Counted from the first letter of the stretch, positions 21,607 through 30,675 are shown. The stretch is 64,000 bases of DNA from Leptolyngbya subtilissima AS-A7 (GCF_039962255.1 NZ_JAMPKY010000007.1:62001-126000); one strand, 5' to 3'. The notes: generated by a model from the sequence alone, not told the origin. Numbers and translations are program-made.

Positions 21607-21654
21607 GGTTCCTTTCCCGTAGTGTGGGCACCGCCCACCATGCTCCTGCGCATT

Positions 21655-21690
21655 GAAATTTTAGATTTTGGATTCGCGATTTTAGATTGG
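21655..21690. repeat. AT-type short repeat in the sufB-sufC gap
   Basis: TTTTAGATTTTGGATT-like words followed by a second TTTTAGATT. Similar in character to the tracts at 12503 and 35275, but the match is loose. Confidence 0.35.
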
Positions 21691-21719
21691 GGTTCCTGTC
21701 TCTCACCGAGGATTCGTAG

Positions 21720-21743
21720 GGTGCATTGCTTCACGAATGCACC
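21720..21743. repeat. Dispersed palindrome GGTGCATT-N8-AATGCACC, copy 1
   Basis: Arms of 8 bp with an 8-bp spacer (gcttcacg). Copy 2 lies 21 bp further and copy 3 at 32905. Confidence 0.65.
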
Positions 21744-21764
21744 ATCCCCACCGAGATCCCCGCA

Positions 21765-21788
21765 GGTGCATTGCGTTGCGAATGCACC
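21765..21788. repeat. Dispersed palindrome GGTGCATT-N8-AATGCACC, copy 2
   Basis: Same arms and same spacer length as copy 1 (spacer gcgttgcg). Its right end abuts the sufB stop region at 21798, so it lies in the sufB 3' untranslated part. Confidence 0.65.
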
Positions 21789-21797
21789 CTAACCCGT

Positions 21798-23237
21798 CTA
21801 CCCAACGGTGTTTTCTAGCTTCAGCGCCAGTAGTTTATCCGCCTCAGCGGCAAACTCCATGGGCAGCTTGTTAAACACATCACGGCAAAAGCCGCTGATG
21901 ATCATCGACACCGCATCTTCCGGCGAAATGCCCCGCTGGGCAAAGTAGAACAGCTGGTCTTCCCCAATTTTGGAGGTCGAGGCTTCGTGCTCTACCTGAG
22001 CAGTGCTGTTCTGCACCTGAATGTAGGGGAACGTGTTGGCCCCAGAGGTATCGCCAATCAGCATCGAGTCGCACTGGGAGTAGTTGCGCGCTCCAGTAGC
22101 CTTTGGCCCAATCTTCACCAAGCCTCGGTAACTATTCTTTGAGTTCGCCGCCGAAATGCCCTTGGAAATAATGGTGCTGCGGGTGTTTTTGCCCACGTGC
22201 ACCATTTTGGTGCCGGTGTCGGCCTGCTGCATATTATTCGTCAGCGCCACCGAGTAGAACTCACCCACGGAGTTGTCGCCCACTAGCACGCAGCTGGGGT
22301 ACTTCCAGGTGATAGCCGAACCCGTTTCAACCTGAGTCCAAGAGATTTTGGAATTTTTGCCGGCGCAGAGGCCGCGCTTGGTGACGAAGTTGTAGATGCC
22401 GCCCTTGCCGTTTTCATCTCCGGCGTACCAGTTCTGCACGGTGGAGTAGTTGATGCTGGCATCATCCATAGCCACCAGCTCAACGACCGCAGCGTGGAGC
22501 TGATTGCTGTCGTACATGGGGGCTGTGCAGCCCTCTAGATAGGTTACCGAGCTACCGGCTTCGGCCACAATCAGCGTGCGCTCAAACTGGCCCGAGTCAC
22601 CGTTGTTGATGCGGAAGTAAGTGGACAGGTCCATTGGACACTGGGTGTCTTTAGGAATATAGACAAAGGAGCCATCGCTAAACACTGCCGAGTTGAGCGC
22701 CGCGAAGTAGTTATCGCCTACAGGAACTACCGTACCGAGGTATTTCTGCACCAGGTCGGGGTGCTCTTGCAGCGCCTCGGAGATCGAGCAGAAAATGACG
22801 CCCGACTCAGCCAGCTTTTCTTTGAAGGTAGTAGCCACCGATACGCTGTCAAAGATGGCATCGACTGCCACGTTGGCCAGCCGCTTTTGCTCCGAGAGGG
22901 GAATGCCCAGCTTCTCGAAGGTGTCGAGCAGGGTAGGGTCTACTTCGTCCAGACTGCCAAGTTTTTTGGGCTGGGTCTTGGGGGCCGAGTAGTAGACGAT
23001 GTTTTGGTAGTCGATGGGCGGATACTTGACGTTAGGCCAGGCAGGCTCTTTCATCGTCAGCCACTTGCGGTAGGCCTTCAGCCGAAACTCCAGCATGAAG
23101 GCTGGCTCATTCTTTTTGGCTGAGATCATGCGCACCACGTCTTCGCTGAGGCCGCGAGGAATGGCGTCGGCCTCAATGTCGGTAGTGAAGCCGTACTTAT
23201 AAGGTTGGCTAACAAGGGTTTGAACGGAAGCACTCAT
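21798..23237 (-). CDS. sufB: Fe-S cluster assembly scaffold SufB
   Basis: A 479-residue SufB from the ATG at 23237 (start [17 protein letters not shown]). It carries the conserved [20 protein letters not shown] segment, [19 protein letters not shown], and the C-terminal [19 protein letters not shown]. SufB is the scaffold on which the nascent [Fe-S] cluster forms, receiving sulfur from SufS. The frame is open 9 codons further up, but the chosen ATG starts the family N-terminus. It lies 62 bp downstream of ftrC, on the same strand, and is the first suf scaffold gene of the operon. Confidence 0.96.
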   Translation of the reverse strand: MSASVQTLVSQPYKYGFTTDIEADAIPRGLSEDVVRMISAKKNEPAFMLEFRLKAYRKWLTMKEPAWPNVKYPPIDYQNIVYYSAPKTQPKKLGSLDEVDPTLLDTFEKLGIPLSEQKRLANVAVDAIFDSVSVATTFKEKLAESGVIFCSISEALQEHPDLVQKYLGTVVPVGDNYFAALNSAVFSDGSFVYIPKDTQCPMDLSTYFRINNGDSGQFERTLIVAEAGSSVTYLEGCTAPMYDSNQLHAAVVELVAMDDASINYSTVQNWYAGDENGKGGIYNFVTKRGLCAGKNSKISWTQVETGSAITWKYPSCVLVGDNSVGEFYSVALTNNMQQADTGTKMVHVGKNTRSTIISKGISAANSKNSYRGLVKIGPKATGARNYSQCDSMLIGDTSGANTFPYIQVQNSTAQVEHEASTSKIGEDQLFYFAQRGISPEDAVSMIISGFCRDVFNKLPMEFAAEADKLLALKLENTVG

Positions 23238-23299
23238 GACGCGACTCTTTAGAACGGGCTGCACAATCGGGGTTAGACGGAAATCGGACGAGCAGAAGC

Positions 23300-23659
23300 C
23301 TAAAACTTGTTGGTTTCGGCGCGGATGGTCTCGAAGGTAATGTCTTGCTGCTCGCCCGCAAATGGGTTATCGGGTGTGAGAAAGAGCATGCAGTGGCACT
23401 CTTTGCGCTCCTGCATGGGAATGCAGGGACAGTTCCAGTAGATGGCCTTGACCTCAGCCCCTTTGTCTTCGTAATGGCGACAGGGGCACAGGGGTGCGCC
23501 AAGGTCATCTTTGTGTTTGGCTAAACCTTCAAGTACCACCGCAGTCACACCAGCGTCAGAGCAGAAGTAGGTGCCGGTGCGCTTGGCGTAGCTCTGGGCA
23601 AAGTTGCGCATGAGCTCTAGGTTCTTGTCGGTGGCCTGGTTGGGTTTGAGGTCAGTCAT
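23300..23659 (-). CDS. ftrC: Ferredoxin-thioredoxin reductase catalytic (beta) chain
   Basis: A 119-residue FTR catalytic subunit. Cysteines sit in CPCRHY (C58, C60), NCPCIP (C77, C79) and CHC (C88, C90); these bind the [4Fe-4S] cluster and form the active disulfide that reduces thioredoxin with electrons from ferredoxin in the light. An additional Cys33 lies near the N-terminus. The variable alpha chain (ftrV) is not in the window. It is the first gene after the two SufR-type operators and runs in the same direction as sufB, so it is probably controlled with the suf genes, which makes sense for an Fe-S enzyme. Confidence 0.96.
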   Translation of the reverse strand: MTDLKPNQATDKNLELMRNFAQSYAKRTGTYFCSDAGVTAVVLEGLAKHKDDLGAPLCPCRHYEDKGAEVKAIYWNCPCIPMQERKECHCMLFLTPDNPFAGEQQDITFETIRAETNKF

Positions 23660-23706
23660 TACGGGATTGGTACGCTACACAGCCCAATAATTTTATACAA
23701 TTAAAG

Positions 23707-23720
23707 CAACTTTTAAGTTG
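23707..23720. promoter_or_regulatory. SufR operator 1, CAAC-N6-GTTG
   Basis: Perfect dyad CAACttttaaGTTG, 48 bp upstream of the ftrC start. CAAC-N6-GTTG is the reported SufR binding palindrome in Synechocystis. The A/T spacer fits. Confidence 0.85.
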
Positions 23721-23746
23721 TCTAACTGAATCTTAGACTAGTTTAA

Positions 23747-23760
23747 CAACATAAAGGTTG
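23747..23760. promoter_or_regulatory. SufR operator 2, CAAC-N6-GTTG
   Basis: Perfect dyad CAACataaagGTTG, 27 bp after operator 1 and about 100 bp upstream of the sufR start. Two sites in the shared divergent promoter region suit control of both sufR and the ftrC-suf operon. Confidence 0.85.
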
Positions 23761-23861
23761 TCAAAGTAGATTATCGTCCGATGGACTGGGATAACCCTAG
23801 TCTGGGTAGGTATAGTCTCCTGTGACTATGTCCTCTATAAGTCTTACTGTGGGCCAACGCC

Positions 23862-24524
23862 ATGACCTCTGTGCAGCAACCCTCTACCTCTACAAAAGAC
23901 GACATTTTGATGTATCTGCTCAGGCAGGGCGAAGCGACAGCCCATGACCTAGCAGAGCATTTTGAGGTGAGTGCCCAGGCCATTCGTCGCCATCTAAAGG
24001 ATTTAGAAGCTGAAGCGCTGATTGAGCACCGAGCGGTGCAGGAGGGCATGGGGAGACCTAACCACCTGTATCAAATCAGCGCCAAGGGGCGCGATCGCTA
24101 CCCCGCTAAGTACGATGAATTTGCGCTCTCTCTGCTCGATACCATGGCCGCCACCATGGGCCAAGACCAGGTGGGCACCATGCTACGCAAACAGTGGGAG
24201 CGCAAGGCCTTAGAGTACCGCGATCGCATTGGTACCGGCAGCCTAGGCGAACGGGTGGCCCGACTGGTGCAGATTCGCCAAGCCGAGGGCTATATGTCTG
24301 AGTGGCACGAGGTCAGCGACGGCGACGTGCGCCAGACCGGCCCTGGATACATCATCACCGAATACAACTGCGCCATTTCCCACATTGCGGAGTCGTTCCC
24401 TAGCGTTTGTGGTCACGAGCTAGAGATGTTTCAGGTGGCGCTGACCGACTGCACGGTGCAGCGCACCCACTGGCTAGTGAGGGGTGAGCATCGCTGCGGC
24501 TACCTGGTGCAGGGGCTTGACTAG
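23862..24524 (+). CDS. sufR: Fe-S-sensing transcriptional repressor SufR
   Basis: A 220-residue regulator. The N-terminal winged helix-turn-helix (about 12-75) is DeoR-like: AEHFEVSAQAIRRHLKDLE. The C-terminal domain carries exactly the SufR cysteine pattern C-x12-C-x13-C-x14-C at residues 170, 183, 197 and 212, which holds the [4Fe-4S] cluster. When the cluster is present SufR represses the suf operon and itself; when it is lost repression is relieved. It is divergent from ftrC-sufBCDS with the two operators between. ATG at 23862. Confidence 0.96.
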   Translation: MTSVQQPSTSTKDDILMYLLRQGEATAHDLAEHFEVSAQAIRRHLKDLEAEALIEHRAVQEGMGRPNHLYQISAKGRDRYPAKYDEFALSLLDTMAATMGQDQVGTMLRKQWERKALEYRDRIGTGSLGERVARLVQIRQAEGYMSEWHEVSDGDVRQTGPGYIITEYNCAISHIAESFPSVCGHELEMFQVALTDCTVQRTHWLVRGEHRCGYLVQGLD

Positions 24525-24914
24525 AAGGCCTGAGCCGTACAGTTTTAAGGCGAAGCTTCATCCCATAAACCTGAGCAGGTAGGAATACGCTGTGGAGCGG
24601 GAGTTAAATAGCTAGGGCATGCTGCTGTGTACGGCAGGCGATCGGCTGGGGCCTTGGCCCGGCAGTTTGAGATTTAAAGCATCCAAAGGTCTACCCAAAA
24701 CGTAGATCTAGAACAACCCTCTCCAAATAAAGGCGGCGCTAGGCATTCCTGGCAGCCGCTTTTCTCTTTTTCGCAGGGCTTTTGCCAACCTCAGTAGGGT
24801 CTGACACTATGTAATGTATAGCGGCCACCGCGCTTAGGAGACTCCCTGCCCTTGGCAAAAACTGAGGCAGCGCGATCGCTATAGCTGTCCTTTGACGTTT
24901 CCCTGCCCTGAACC
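24525..24914. other. Gene-free interval after sufR
   Basis: About 390 bp with no credible gene apart from the sufR terminator hairpin at 24729-24771. The opposite strand is open over part of it but has no motif. Confidence 0.5.
24729..24771 (+). terminator. Terminator-like hairpin downstream of sufR
   Basis: An imperfect stem AAAGGCGGCGCTAGG / CCTGGCAGCCGCTTTT with a 4-nt loop, followed by a TTTTCTCTTTTT tract on the plus strand. It lies about 200 bp after sufR. Confidence 0.65.
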
Positions 24915-25181
24915 ATGCTTGACCAATCGCTCCAATTTCTCACCCCAGAAGAATCGGCGGAAGTCGATAAGGCCCTGCTGTCATCTCCCGAGAAATTTTT
25001 GGCCCGGCTGACCATCTCCACCAGCAAGCTGCTGCGAGTCATTGCTGCCGATACCAATACCCCCATCGACGCTTTGACCGCCGTGCAGATCATCCAGTGG
25101 TTTGAAAAAGACGCCAAGCTCAAGCGCGAGCAGGGGGTAGATGCGTCGGTGTTGAAGTGGGATGCGGAGAATTTGGGGTGA
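24915..25181 (+). CDS. Small conserved hypothetical protein upstream of vipp1
   Basis: An 88-residue protein of unknown function. It is soluble and mostly helical: LTPEESAEVDKALLSSPEKF, then LTISTSKLLRVIA, a conserved-looking TPIDALTAVQIIQWFEKDAKLK and a short C-terminal tail ending in WDAENLG. I know this type only as a short cyanobacterial hypothetical. The minus-strand frame over the same span is low-complexity and is not believed. It is separated from vipp1 by about 170 bp containing a purine/pyrimidine repeat. Function cannot be assigned. Confidence 0.72.
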   Translation: MLDQSLQFLTPEESAEVDKALLSSPEKFLARLTISTSKLLRVIAADTNTPIDALTAVQIIQWFEKDAKLKREQGVDASVLKWDAENLG

Positions 25182-25300
25182 ACGGGGAGATGGGGAAGAT
25201 GAGGGGACGAGTGAGATGGGGAAGACAAGGAGATGTCTTGCCTCTTCATCTTCTTTACCCTCCTCACCTTCCTTCCCTACCCTCCCGATCCCCTCTGAGT
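25182..25300. repeat. Purine/pyrimidine-rich repeat block
   Basis: A G/A-rich half (GGGGAGATGGGGAAGATGAG) is followed by a C/T-rich half (CTCTTCATCTTCTTTACCCT), which can pair into a long hairpin. Same style as the tracts at 9280 and 33450. Confidence 0.5.
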
Positions 25301-25355
25301 TTCTGTAAACTAGGAAAGACCATCGCAACACCATAGATTAAGGAAGCAGCACGTC

Positions 25356-26129
25356 ATGGGGTTATTTGATCGCGTTAGCCGAGTGGTTCGCTCTAACCTG
25401 AATGCGGCGGTGAGTTCGGCGGAGAATCCAGAGAAGATTCTAGACCAGGCCATCATTGACATGCAGGAAGACCTGGTGCAAATGCGCCAGGCGGTGGCGG
25501 GCGCGATCGCCAGCCAGAAGCGGGTGCAGCAGCAGTATGAGCGGGCTAGCAGTGAGGCCAACACCTGGCAACAGCGGGCTCAACTAGCCCTGCAAAAGGG
25601 TGATGACGAGTTAGCAAAGCAGGCACTGCTGCGCAAGAAAACCCAGGCTGAAACCGCTGTTGCCCTCAAGACTCAGTTGGATGGCCAAAGCGCCACTGTG
25701 GACCAGCTCAAACGCAACCTGATTGGCTTGGAGAGCAAGCTATCTGAGGCCAAGACCAAAAAAGATATGCTCAAGGCGCGGGCCAGTGCCGCCAAGGCCA
25801 ACGAGCAGCTGCAAAACACCACCAGCAGCCTCAACACCGGCAGTGCCATGGCGGCCTTTGAGCGCATGGAAGAAAAGGTGCTGCAAATGGAGGCTAGATC
25901 TCAAGCGGCGGTGGAGCTGGCTGGGTCTGACTTGGAGAGCCAGTTTGCCAGATTAGAAGCTGGTGGCGATGTCGATCTAGAGCTAGAGGCAATGAAGGCC
26001 CAGCTAGCGGGTGGCACCGTTGACCAGGGGCAGTTGCCCGCTGCCGGGACAGCTATCCCCGCAACCGAATCGACCGAGGTGGATGCCGAGCTAGAGCAAC
26101 TGCGATCGCAGATTGACAAGCTTGACTAG
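25356..26129 (+). CDS. vipp1: Vipp1 / PspA family (IM30) membrane-remodelling protein
   Basis: A 257-residue PspA/IM30 protein. The N-terminal amphipathic helix MGLFDRVSRVVRSNLNA is followed by a long coiled coil (about 25-185) and a separate C-terminal helix (about 225-257, ending AELEQLRSQIDKLD). This C-terminal extension marks Vipp1, the thylakoid biogenesis and maintenance protein that forms ESCRT-III-like rings and rods, from PspA proper; the assignment rests on that and on the cyanobacterial context. It is monocistronic, ending in a very strong two-way hairpin. Confidence 0.93.
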   Translation: MGLFDRVSRVVRSNLNAAVSSAENPEKILDQAIIDMQEDLVQMRQAVAGAIASQKRVQQQYERASSEANTWQQRAQLALQKGDDELAKQALLRKKTQAETAVALKTQLDGQSATVDQLKRNLIGLESKLSEAKTKKDMLKARASAAKANEQLQNTTSSLNTGSAMAAFERMEEKVLQMEARSQAAVELAGSDLESQFARLEAGGDVDLELEAMKAQLAGGTVDQGQLPAAGTAIPATESTEVDAELEQLRSQIDKLD

Positions 26130-26145
26130 ACCTTGAGACGGATAC

Positions 26146-26186
26146 AAGGTTTAGGGTTCAAGGGGCTGCCTTGAACCCTAAACCTT
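26146..26186. terminator. Two-way terminator between vipp1 and the diguanylate cyclase
   Basis: An 18-bp perfect stem (AAGGTTTAGGGTTCAAGG at 26146-26163, complement at 26169-26186) with a 5-nt loop between two convergent genes. A short A/T context on both sides suits termination from either direction. Confidence 0.8.
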
Positions 26187-26224
26187 ACACCTGCTTTTAC
26201 CCAATGTGACCCAAGGTCAAGGGT

Positions 26225-27775
26225 TTAAGAGACCTCAACCCCAGAGAGCATGTGGTCGACGCTGATGGCGCGATCGCGTCCGTGGTTTTTGGCCCAGTAC
26301 AGTGCCTTGTCGGCCAGGGTAACCAAGGCTTGTGGGGTTTCACCGTGGTGGGGAAAACTTGCCACACCTAGAGAAATACTGATCGGTGGCAGCGTCTGGC
26401 CATTGAAGGAATTAGTGACATACTTCACAGCCCGACGAATTTTTTCGGCTCGTTTTAGGGCAACTTCAGGGGTAGTATCGAGCAGCACCATACAAAACTC
26501 TTCACCGCCGTAGCGACAGACGATATCCTGAGCGCGCACATGGCCCCGCAGCAGCATACCGATATTTTTGAGCACAGCATCGCCTGCCTGGTGGCCATAG
26601 GTATCGTTGACAGCTTTGAAATGGTCGATGTCGATCAAGATAATGCTGATATTCTGCTGTTTGGTAGCATGGCACAGGCTGTTGAGCACGGTCTCGGCAT
26701 GGCGACGGTTGAGCAACCCCGTTAGCGGATCCTTTAGCGCCTGATCTTGCAGATCTTCGAGCAGCAGCAGCCGCTGCATCACAAACAGAATTTGCTCCGA
26801 TAGCTTTTTTAGTAGCGCTGTCTGCACCGAGGTAAAGGGATCTGCCTCGGTCTGCACCAGCTGCACAATACAGGTGGTGTTATTGACCATGCCGAGCACA
26901 ATGCACCTAGTAGCCTGTTGGGGGCAATGGCTTACCTGACACTGGTGACATTCTTGGCCAACGCAGGACGGCTGAAACGGCAGTTGCTCCTGGGAATAGC
27001 AACACTGCTGTTCTACCACAGCTAAAGGCTTGGCATCGCCCCACTCGGTGAGTACTGTAAAGCTTTCAGAAGAGGTCGAAAACAGCACCAGACGCCCCGA
27101 CTGATGCGGAAAAAAATAGGGCAAATAGGTCCCTAACAGCTGTCCCAACTGCTTGTAAGACAGGCACGACTGAAGCTGAGCCACTAGATCAGCCAGCCGA
27201 GGATGGCCGTGCTGAACGCGATCGTAGATAGCGCCACCGGGATTTAGCGTCACCACCCGCGACAGAAAATCGACGCCGTCAAGGGGTGCACCCGCCGCCA
27301 GTCTGGGCGTCGCCGCAAGCGGCAGCGATGGGGTAGCAGGTTGGGCCAGAGCCAGACACAAGAGCAGCTGCTGGGTGAGGTACTGAAGGGTTTTAATCTG
27401 CACCTCGCTTAGCCCATCTACGGCCAAGCCAGGCACGTAAATCGTAAAGTTATACCGATGGTCGGTGCTGTGCAAACGCCCTACCAGCACTGGTATCGAG
27501 CTAGCTTCGGCAGGTAGACCCGATTGGCTGTGGGTGCTAAGGGAAAGCTGATCGCATTCTAGAAATGTTGCCTCCATCGGCTGGCTTGACAGCACCTCTC
27601 GCAGAGTGACAGCGGGCAGTTGACCGTAGTTCATTACCCCGCCGTGGCGCCAGTCGTCGCCCACCTGGACCGTTAGCGCTAGTTGAGGGGCAGACAGAGT
27701 CAGTGAGGTAAGCCGCAAAAAGTTGCATAGGGCTGGGTAGGCATCTCCTAAAGACGTAGGCCGGACTTGGTTCAT
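26225..27775 (-). CDS. Diguanylate cyclase with a Cys-rich GAF-like sensor
   Basis: A 516-residue protein. The C-terminal GGDEF domain (about 347-505) has the active motif GGEEF at 423-427 and the RxxD inhibitory site at 414-417, so it should make c-di-GMP from two GTP and be product-inhibited. The N-terminal 340 residues lack membrane segments and end in a GAF-like fold. Within this lies a cluster of seven cysteines (258, 259, 271, 276, 279, 284, 291), including CxxC and two C-x4-C steps, in keeping with a metal or redox site. Monocistronic. The signal is not known. Confidence 0.9.
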   Translation of the reverse strand: MNQVRPTSLGDAYPALCNFLRLTSLTLSAPQLALTVQVGDDWRHGGVMNYGQLPAVTLREVLSSQPMEATFLECDQLSLSTHSQSGLPAEASSIPVLVGRLHSTDHRYNFTIYVPGLAVDGLSEVQIKTLQYLTQQLLLCLALAQPATPSLPLAATPRLAAGAPLDGVDFLSRVVTLNPGGAIYDRVQHGHPRLADLVAQLQSCLSYKQLGQLLGTYLPYFFPHQSGRLVLFSTSSESFTVLTEWGDAKPLAVVEQQCCYSQEQLPFQPSCVGQECHQCQVSHCPQQATRCIVLGMVNNTTCIVQLVQTEADPFTSVQTALLKKLSEQILFVMQRLLLLEDLQDQALKDPLTGLLNRRHAETVLNSLCHATKQQNISIILIDIDHFKAVNDTYGHQAGDAVLKNIGMLLRGHVRAQDIVCRYGGEEFCMVLLDTTPEVALKRAEKIRRAVKYVTNSFNGQTLPPISISLGVASFPHHGETPQALVTLADKALYWAKNHGRDRAISVDHMLSGVEVS

Positions 27776-28038
27776 GGCAGGGAGACCACCAGGCTAAAAG
27801 AGCATTAAAAAATTTGTAGAGAGCCCGATCGCTGATGAATGTATTATGCGTATCAATTTAAACCGCTGCCCTAAGCGAGAGGAAGACAACGCTTGACTGC
27901 GGCTGATTCAGTAATCCCTTCAGAAGTCCCTAAAAATCGGGGTTGATACAAAGGTTTTATAATTAAGTATTCCCTGATCGATTCGTTCCGCCTAACTCTG
28001 TCCCACCAGCGGCAGACTGACCTAACTTCCCCAGCGCC

Positions 28039-29214
28039 ATGCAAATTGCCCAGCGGATGAAGCCTCTACAGGCCAACGTGTTTGCCGATATGGATCGGGC
28101 TAAGGCAGCGGCTCGAGCAACGGGCCAATCGATTGTCGATCTGTCGTTGGGATCGTCAGATCTATCTACGCCGCCCCACGTGTTAGAGGCGATCGCCACC
28201 GCCCTGAGCGACCCCACCACCCACGGCTACTGCCTATTTTCAGGGACTCAAGCGTTTCGTGAAGCCGCTGCTCGCTGGTATACCGATAAGTTTGATGTAG
28301 CAGTTGATCCTGAAACCGAGGTGCTGCTGCTGATCGGCTCTCAAGAGGGCACTGCCCACCTCCCTCTAGCAGTGCTTAACCCCGGTGACTTTGCCCTGCT
28401 GATGGACCCCGGCTATCCCTCCCACGCTGGGGGCGTGTACCTGGCCAACGGGCAGATTTATCCCATGCCTCTGATTGCAGAAGATGGATTCTTACCCCGC
28501 TTTGCCGACATTCCTCTGGCGGTGCTAGAACAGTCGCGGCTGATGGTGCTGAGCTACCCCCACAACCCCACAACCGCCACGGCTTCGCTTGATTTTTGGC
28601 AAGAGGCGGTGGCCTTTTGTCAGCAGCACAACCTGGTGCTGGCCCACGATTTCCCCTATGCTGACCTAACCTTTACGGGGAAGCCAGCTGTATCAGCCCT
28701 GCAAGCCGACCCCGACAAGACCTGCACCATCGAGTTCTTCACCATGTCGAAGTCTTACAACATGGGAGGCTTTCGGGTGGGGTATGCGATCGGCAACGCA
28801 GCGATCATTACCGCTCTGCGCCAGATCAAGGCCAACGTAGATTTCAACCAGTATCCCGGCATTCAACGGGGGGCGATCGCTGCCCTCACCGGCCCCCAAG
28901 ATACCGTGCATAACATGGTCGCCACCTTTCGCCAGCGGCGCGACACGGCAGTGGCGGCGTTAAATCGCATCGGCTGGGCGGTGCCCCAGCCCGACGCCAC
29001 GATGTATCTCTGGGCCAAACTGCCCGACCCCTGGGGCGAGCGCTCTAAGGAGTTTTGTCTGCGCCTAGTTGAGCAGACTGGCGTAGCCTTGGCCCCTGGC
29101 ATAGGCTTTGGCAAGGCGGGTGAGGGCTATGTGCGCATTGCCTTGGTGCATCCGCCGGATCTGCTAGAAGCGGCGATCGATCGCATTGCTGAATTTCTGC
29201 CAGACGCTCCCTAA
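28039..29214 (+). CDS. Class I/II PLP-dependent aminotransferase (LL-DAP aminotransferase-like)
   Basis: A 391-residue fold-type I aminotransferase. PLP lysine K238 is in TMSKSYNMGGFRVGY; SYPHNPTTATAS holds the Asn that hydrogen-bonds PLP; the arginine near the C-terminus (YVRIALVHP) binds the substrate carboxylate. The LGSSDLSTPPHVLEAI opening and the overall length resemble the LL-diaminopimelate aminotransferases (DapL-like) and related enzymes, but the substrate cannot be fixed from sequence. Cytosolic. It stands alone, about 260 bp from the divergent diguanylate cyclase. ATG at 28039. Confidence 0.88.
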   Translation: MQIAQRMKPLQANVFADMDRAKAAARATGQSIVDLSLGSSDLSTPPHVLEAIATALSDPTTHGYCLFSGTQAFREAAARWYTDKFDVAVDPETEVLLLIGSQEGTAHLPLAVLNPGDFALLMDPGYPSHAGGVYLANGQIYPMPLIAEDGFLPRFADIPLAVLEQSRLMVLSYPHNPTTATASLDFWQEAVAFCQQHNLVLAHDFPYADLTFTGKPAVSALQADPDKTCTIEFFTMSKSYNMGGFRVGYAIGNAAIITALRQIKANVDFNQYPGIQRGAIAALTGPQDTVHNMVATFRQRRDTAVAALNRIGWAVPQPDATMYLWAKLPDPWGERSKEFCLRLVEQTGVALAPGIGFGKAGEGYVRIALVHPPDLLEAAIDRIAEFLPDAP

Positions 29215-29619
29215 GCATTGGCCAAGGTGAGATGGGCCGTCGCATGGTGGTCAGCGATCAAATCCTCTGTATTCCGTAAACTGGTTGGGCCAAACGCCTT
29301 ACGACCTGGTTATGTCTACGCCAGAATCTCTACCGAGCTGCCTTAGTACCCTGGTTGCAGCGGTGATGTCGAACTCAGACTTGATATAAAACTGTGATTA
29401 ACGCTGTAAACAAACCTACAAAAGTCGTTACAGCAACTGAGCCGCCAGTGAAGCACCCATTAAGATGTGAGTAACCGAGTTAAGGATTGCATTAACTTGC
29501 CTGGCTTTGACCTCATGCTGGGCTACGCCATTCATTAGTATCCAGGGTGCAACTCATTGGGTTATCAGAACGACTCGCGGTTCTGGTGGTGCCAGTTCTC
29601 AGAGTAGGATCTAAGAGTA
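29215..29619. other. Gene-free interval before the response regulator
   Basis: About 405 bp without a credible gene. AT-rich in the middle (around 29380-29420), where a promoter could lie; only a 25-codon open frame is present. Confidence 0.5.
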
Positions 29620-30030
29620 ATGGTGACATCTCCATCCAGCACTGCTGATGGTCAGCTTCGCATCGTTGTGGTAGAAGACGACAGGGGCAACCGTCTATTT
29701 TTTGCTGACTATCTTACCTACTCTGGGTTTAGGGTACTGGCGCTGCCCCATGGGCTAGATCTACAACAGCACTTAAAGGAGTTTCAGCCCCATCTGCTAC
29801 TGCTCGATCTGGGGCTGCCCGAAATTGATGGCTACACCCTGCTCCAACAGCTGCGATCGTCTGCTCTATGGCAACATTTGCCCGTCATCGTTGTGTCGGG
29901 CTATGCCTTTGCCGAAGACCAACAGCGCGCCTTGGCCTTGGGGGCGCAGCAGTACCTGGTCAAACCTATTGCCCTTCAGCAGCTCACCCAGGCGATTCAC
30001 ACCGTTGTGCGATCGCCCCAGTCAAAGTGA
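29620..30030 (+). CDS. Single-domain response regulator
   Basis: A 136-residue receiver (CheY-like) domain only. Acidic residues VVEDD at 17-21, phosphoacceptor D63 in LLLDLGLPEIDG, Ser93 in VVSGY (switch Thr/Ser) and K115-P116 (LVKPI) are all present, so it should be phosphorylatable. There is no output domain and no histidine kinase next to it. The N-terminal 13 residues are a short polar extension. It may act by protein-protein contact in a phosphorelay. ATG at 29620. Confidence 0.93.
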   Translation: MVTSPSSTADGQLRIVVVEDDRGNRLFFADYLTYSGFRVLALPHGLDLQQHLKEFQPHLLLLDLGLPEIDGYTLLQQLRSSALWQHLPVIVVSGYAFAEDQQRALALGAQQYLVKPIALQQLTQAIHTVVRSPQSK

Positions 30031-30165
30031 GCTACCAAGTTTAAGTCGAGCTTAGATTTGACCCGCTGGTTGAAAGGTTCGCGGGTTGGAACAGTAGTTT
30101 TGCAACGTTTCGACCCGCCAACGCTCTCCTAGCACCTTCAACTCTTCTGTAAACGCGGACCGATG

Positions 30166-30366
30166 CTACGACAGGCTGCCGCCCCCCGACCCCGACTGTT
30201 GCTCGGCCAGATAGCGCTCTACATCTCGGCTTAACAGCTGAACAGCTGCACCAATATCGGTAATGGTGTTCTCAAGCTGGGACGAAGTCGCCATGGCCGA
30301 CTGGAGCTGGTTGAGAATATCTCTAATTTGCTCGCGATAGCGAGTTTCAAATTCTTGGGGAGTCAT
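30166..30366 (-). CDS. Small helical hypothetical protein
   Basis: A 66-residue protein: an acidic N-terminal helix (PQEFETRYREQIRDILNQLQ) followed by a second amphipathic helix (ENTITDIGAAVQLLSRDVER) and a Gly/Ser tail (QSGSGGGSLS). Looks like a short coiled coil that may pack with a partner. It resembles short conserved cyanobacterial proteins in style, but I cannot name a family. Convergent with the response regulator and divergent from uvrC. The reading frame and composition support a real gene. Confidence 0.6.
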   Translation of the reverse strand: MTPQEFETRYREQIRDILNQLQSAMATSSQLENTITDIGAAVQLLSRDVERYLAEQQSGSGGGSLS

Positions 30367-30675
30367 GTGGGCAAGATAGTGACAGGAACGATCAGGAACA
30401 GGATGTAATACTAACTACATCGAGGGCGAGAGGTTTCCAGAAAGAAACGCTTACAAAATCAATCTTTACAGTTCTAGCCGGGATCGCAAGCGACCATGAA
30501 GCAGGTATATAAACAACCTGCTCGAATGCGCACATATACTGAAGCCGGTAACGGGCCAACATGTGATCCAAACATATCACTCCTTTTTACGGCGGAAAAC
30601 CGTCTGCCTAGGAGAATTTTGCGGCATGAAATTGCCGCTATCCTGGTTAGTACAGAGGTTTAGCTGCTAGCGCCT
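30367..30675. other. Promoter region of uvrC
   Basis: About 310 bp. It contains two small hairpins (ACGGcggaaaaCCGT near 30590 and GCGGCatgaaattGCCGC near 30621-30638) and AGTACagagGTTT at 30649-30661, a partial match to the cyanobacterial LexA motif AGTACnnnnGTWCT. Confidence 0.45.

Noticed and set aside
24791..25267. 158-residue minus-strand frame
   Set aside because: Low-complexity Ser/Arg-rich translation overlapping the better plus-strand gene and the purine/pyrimidine repeat.
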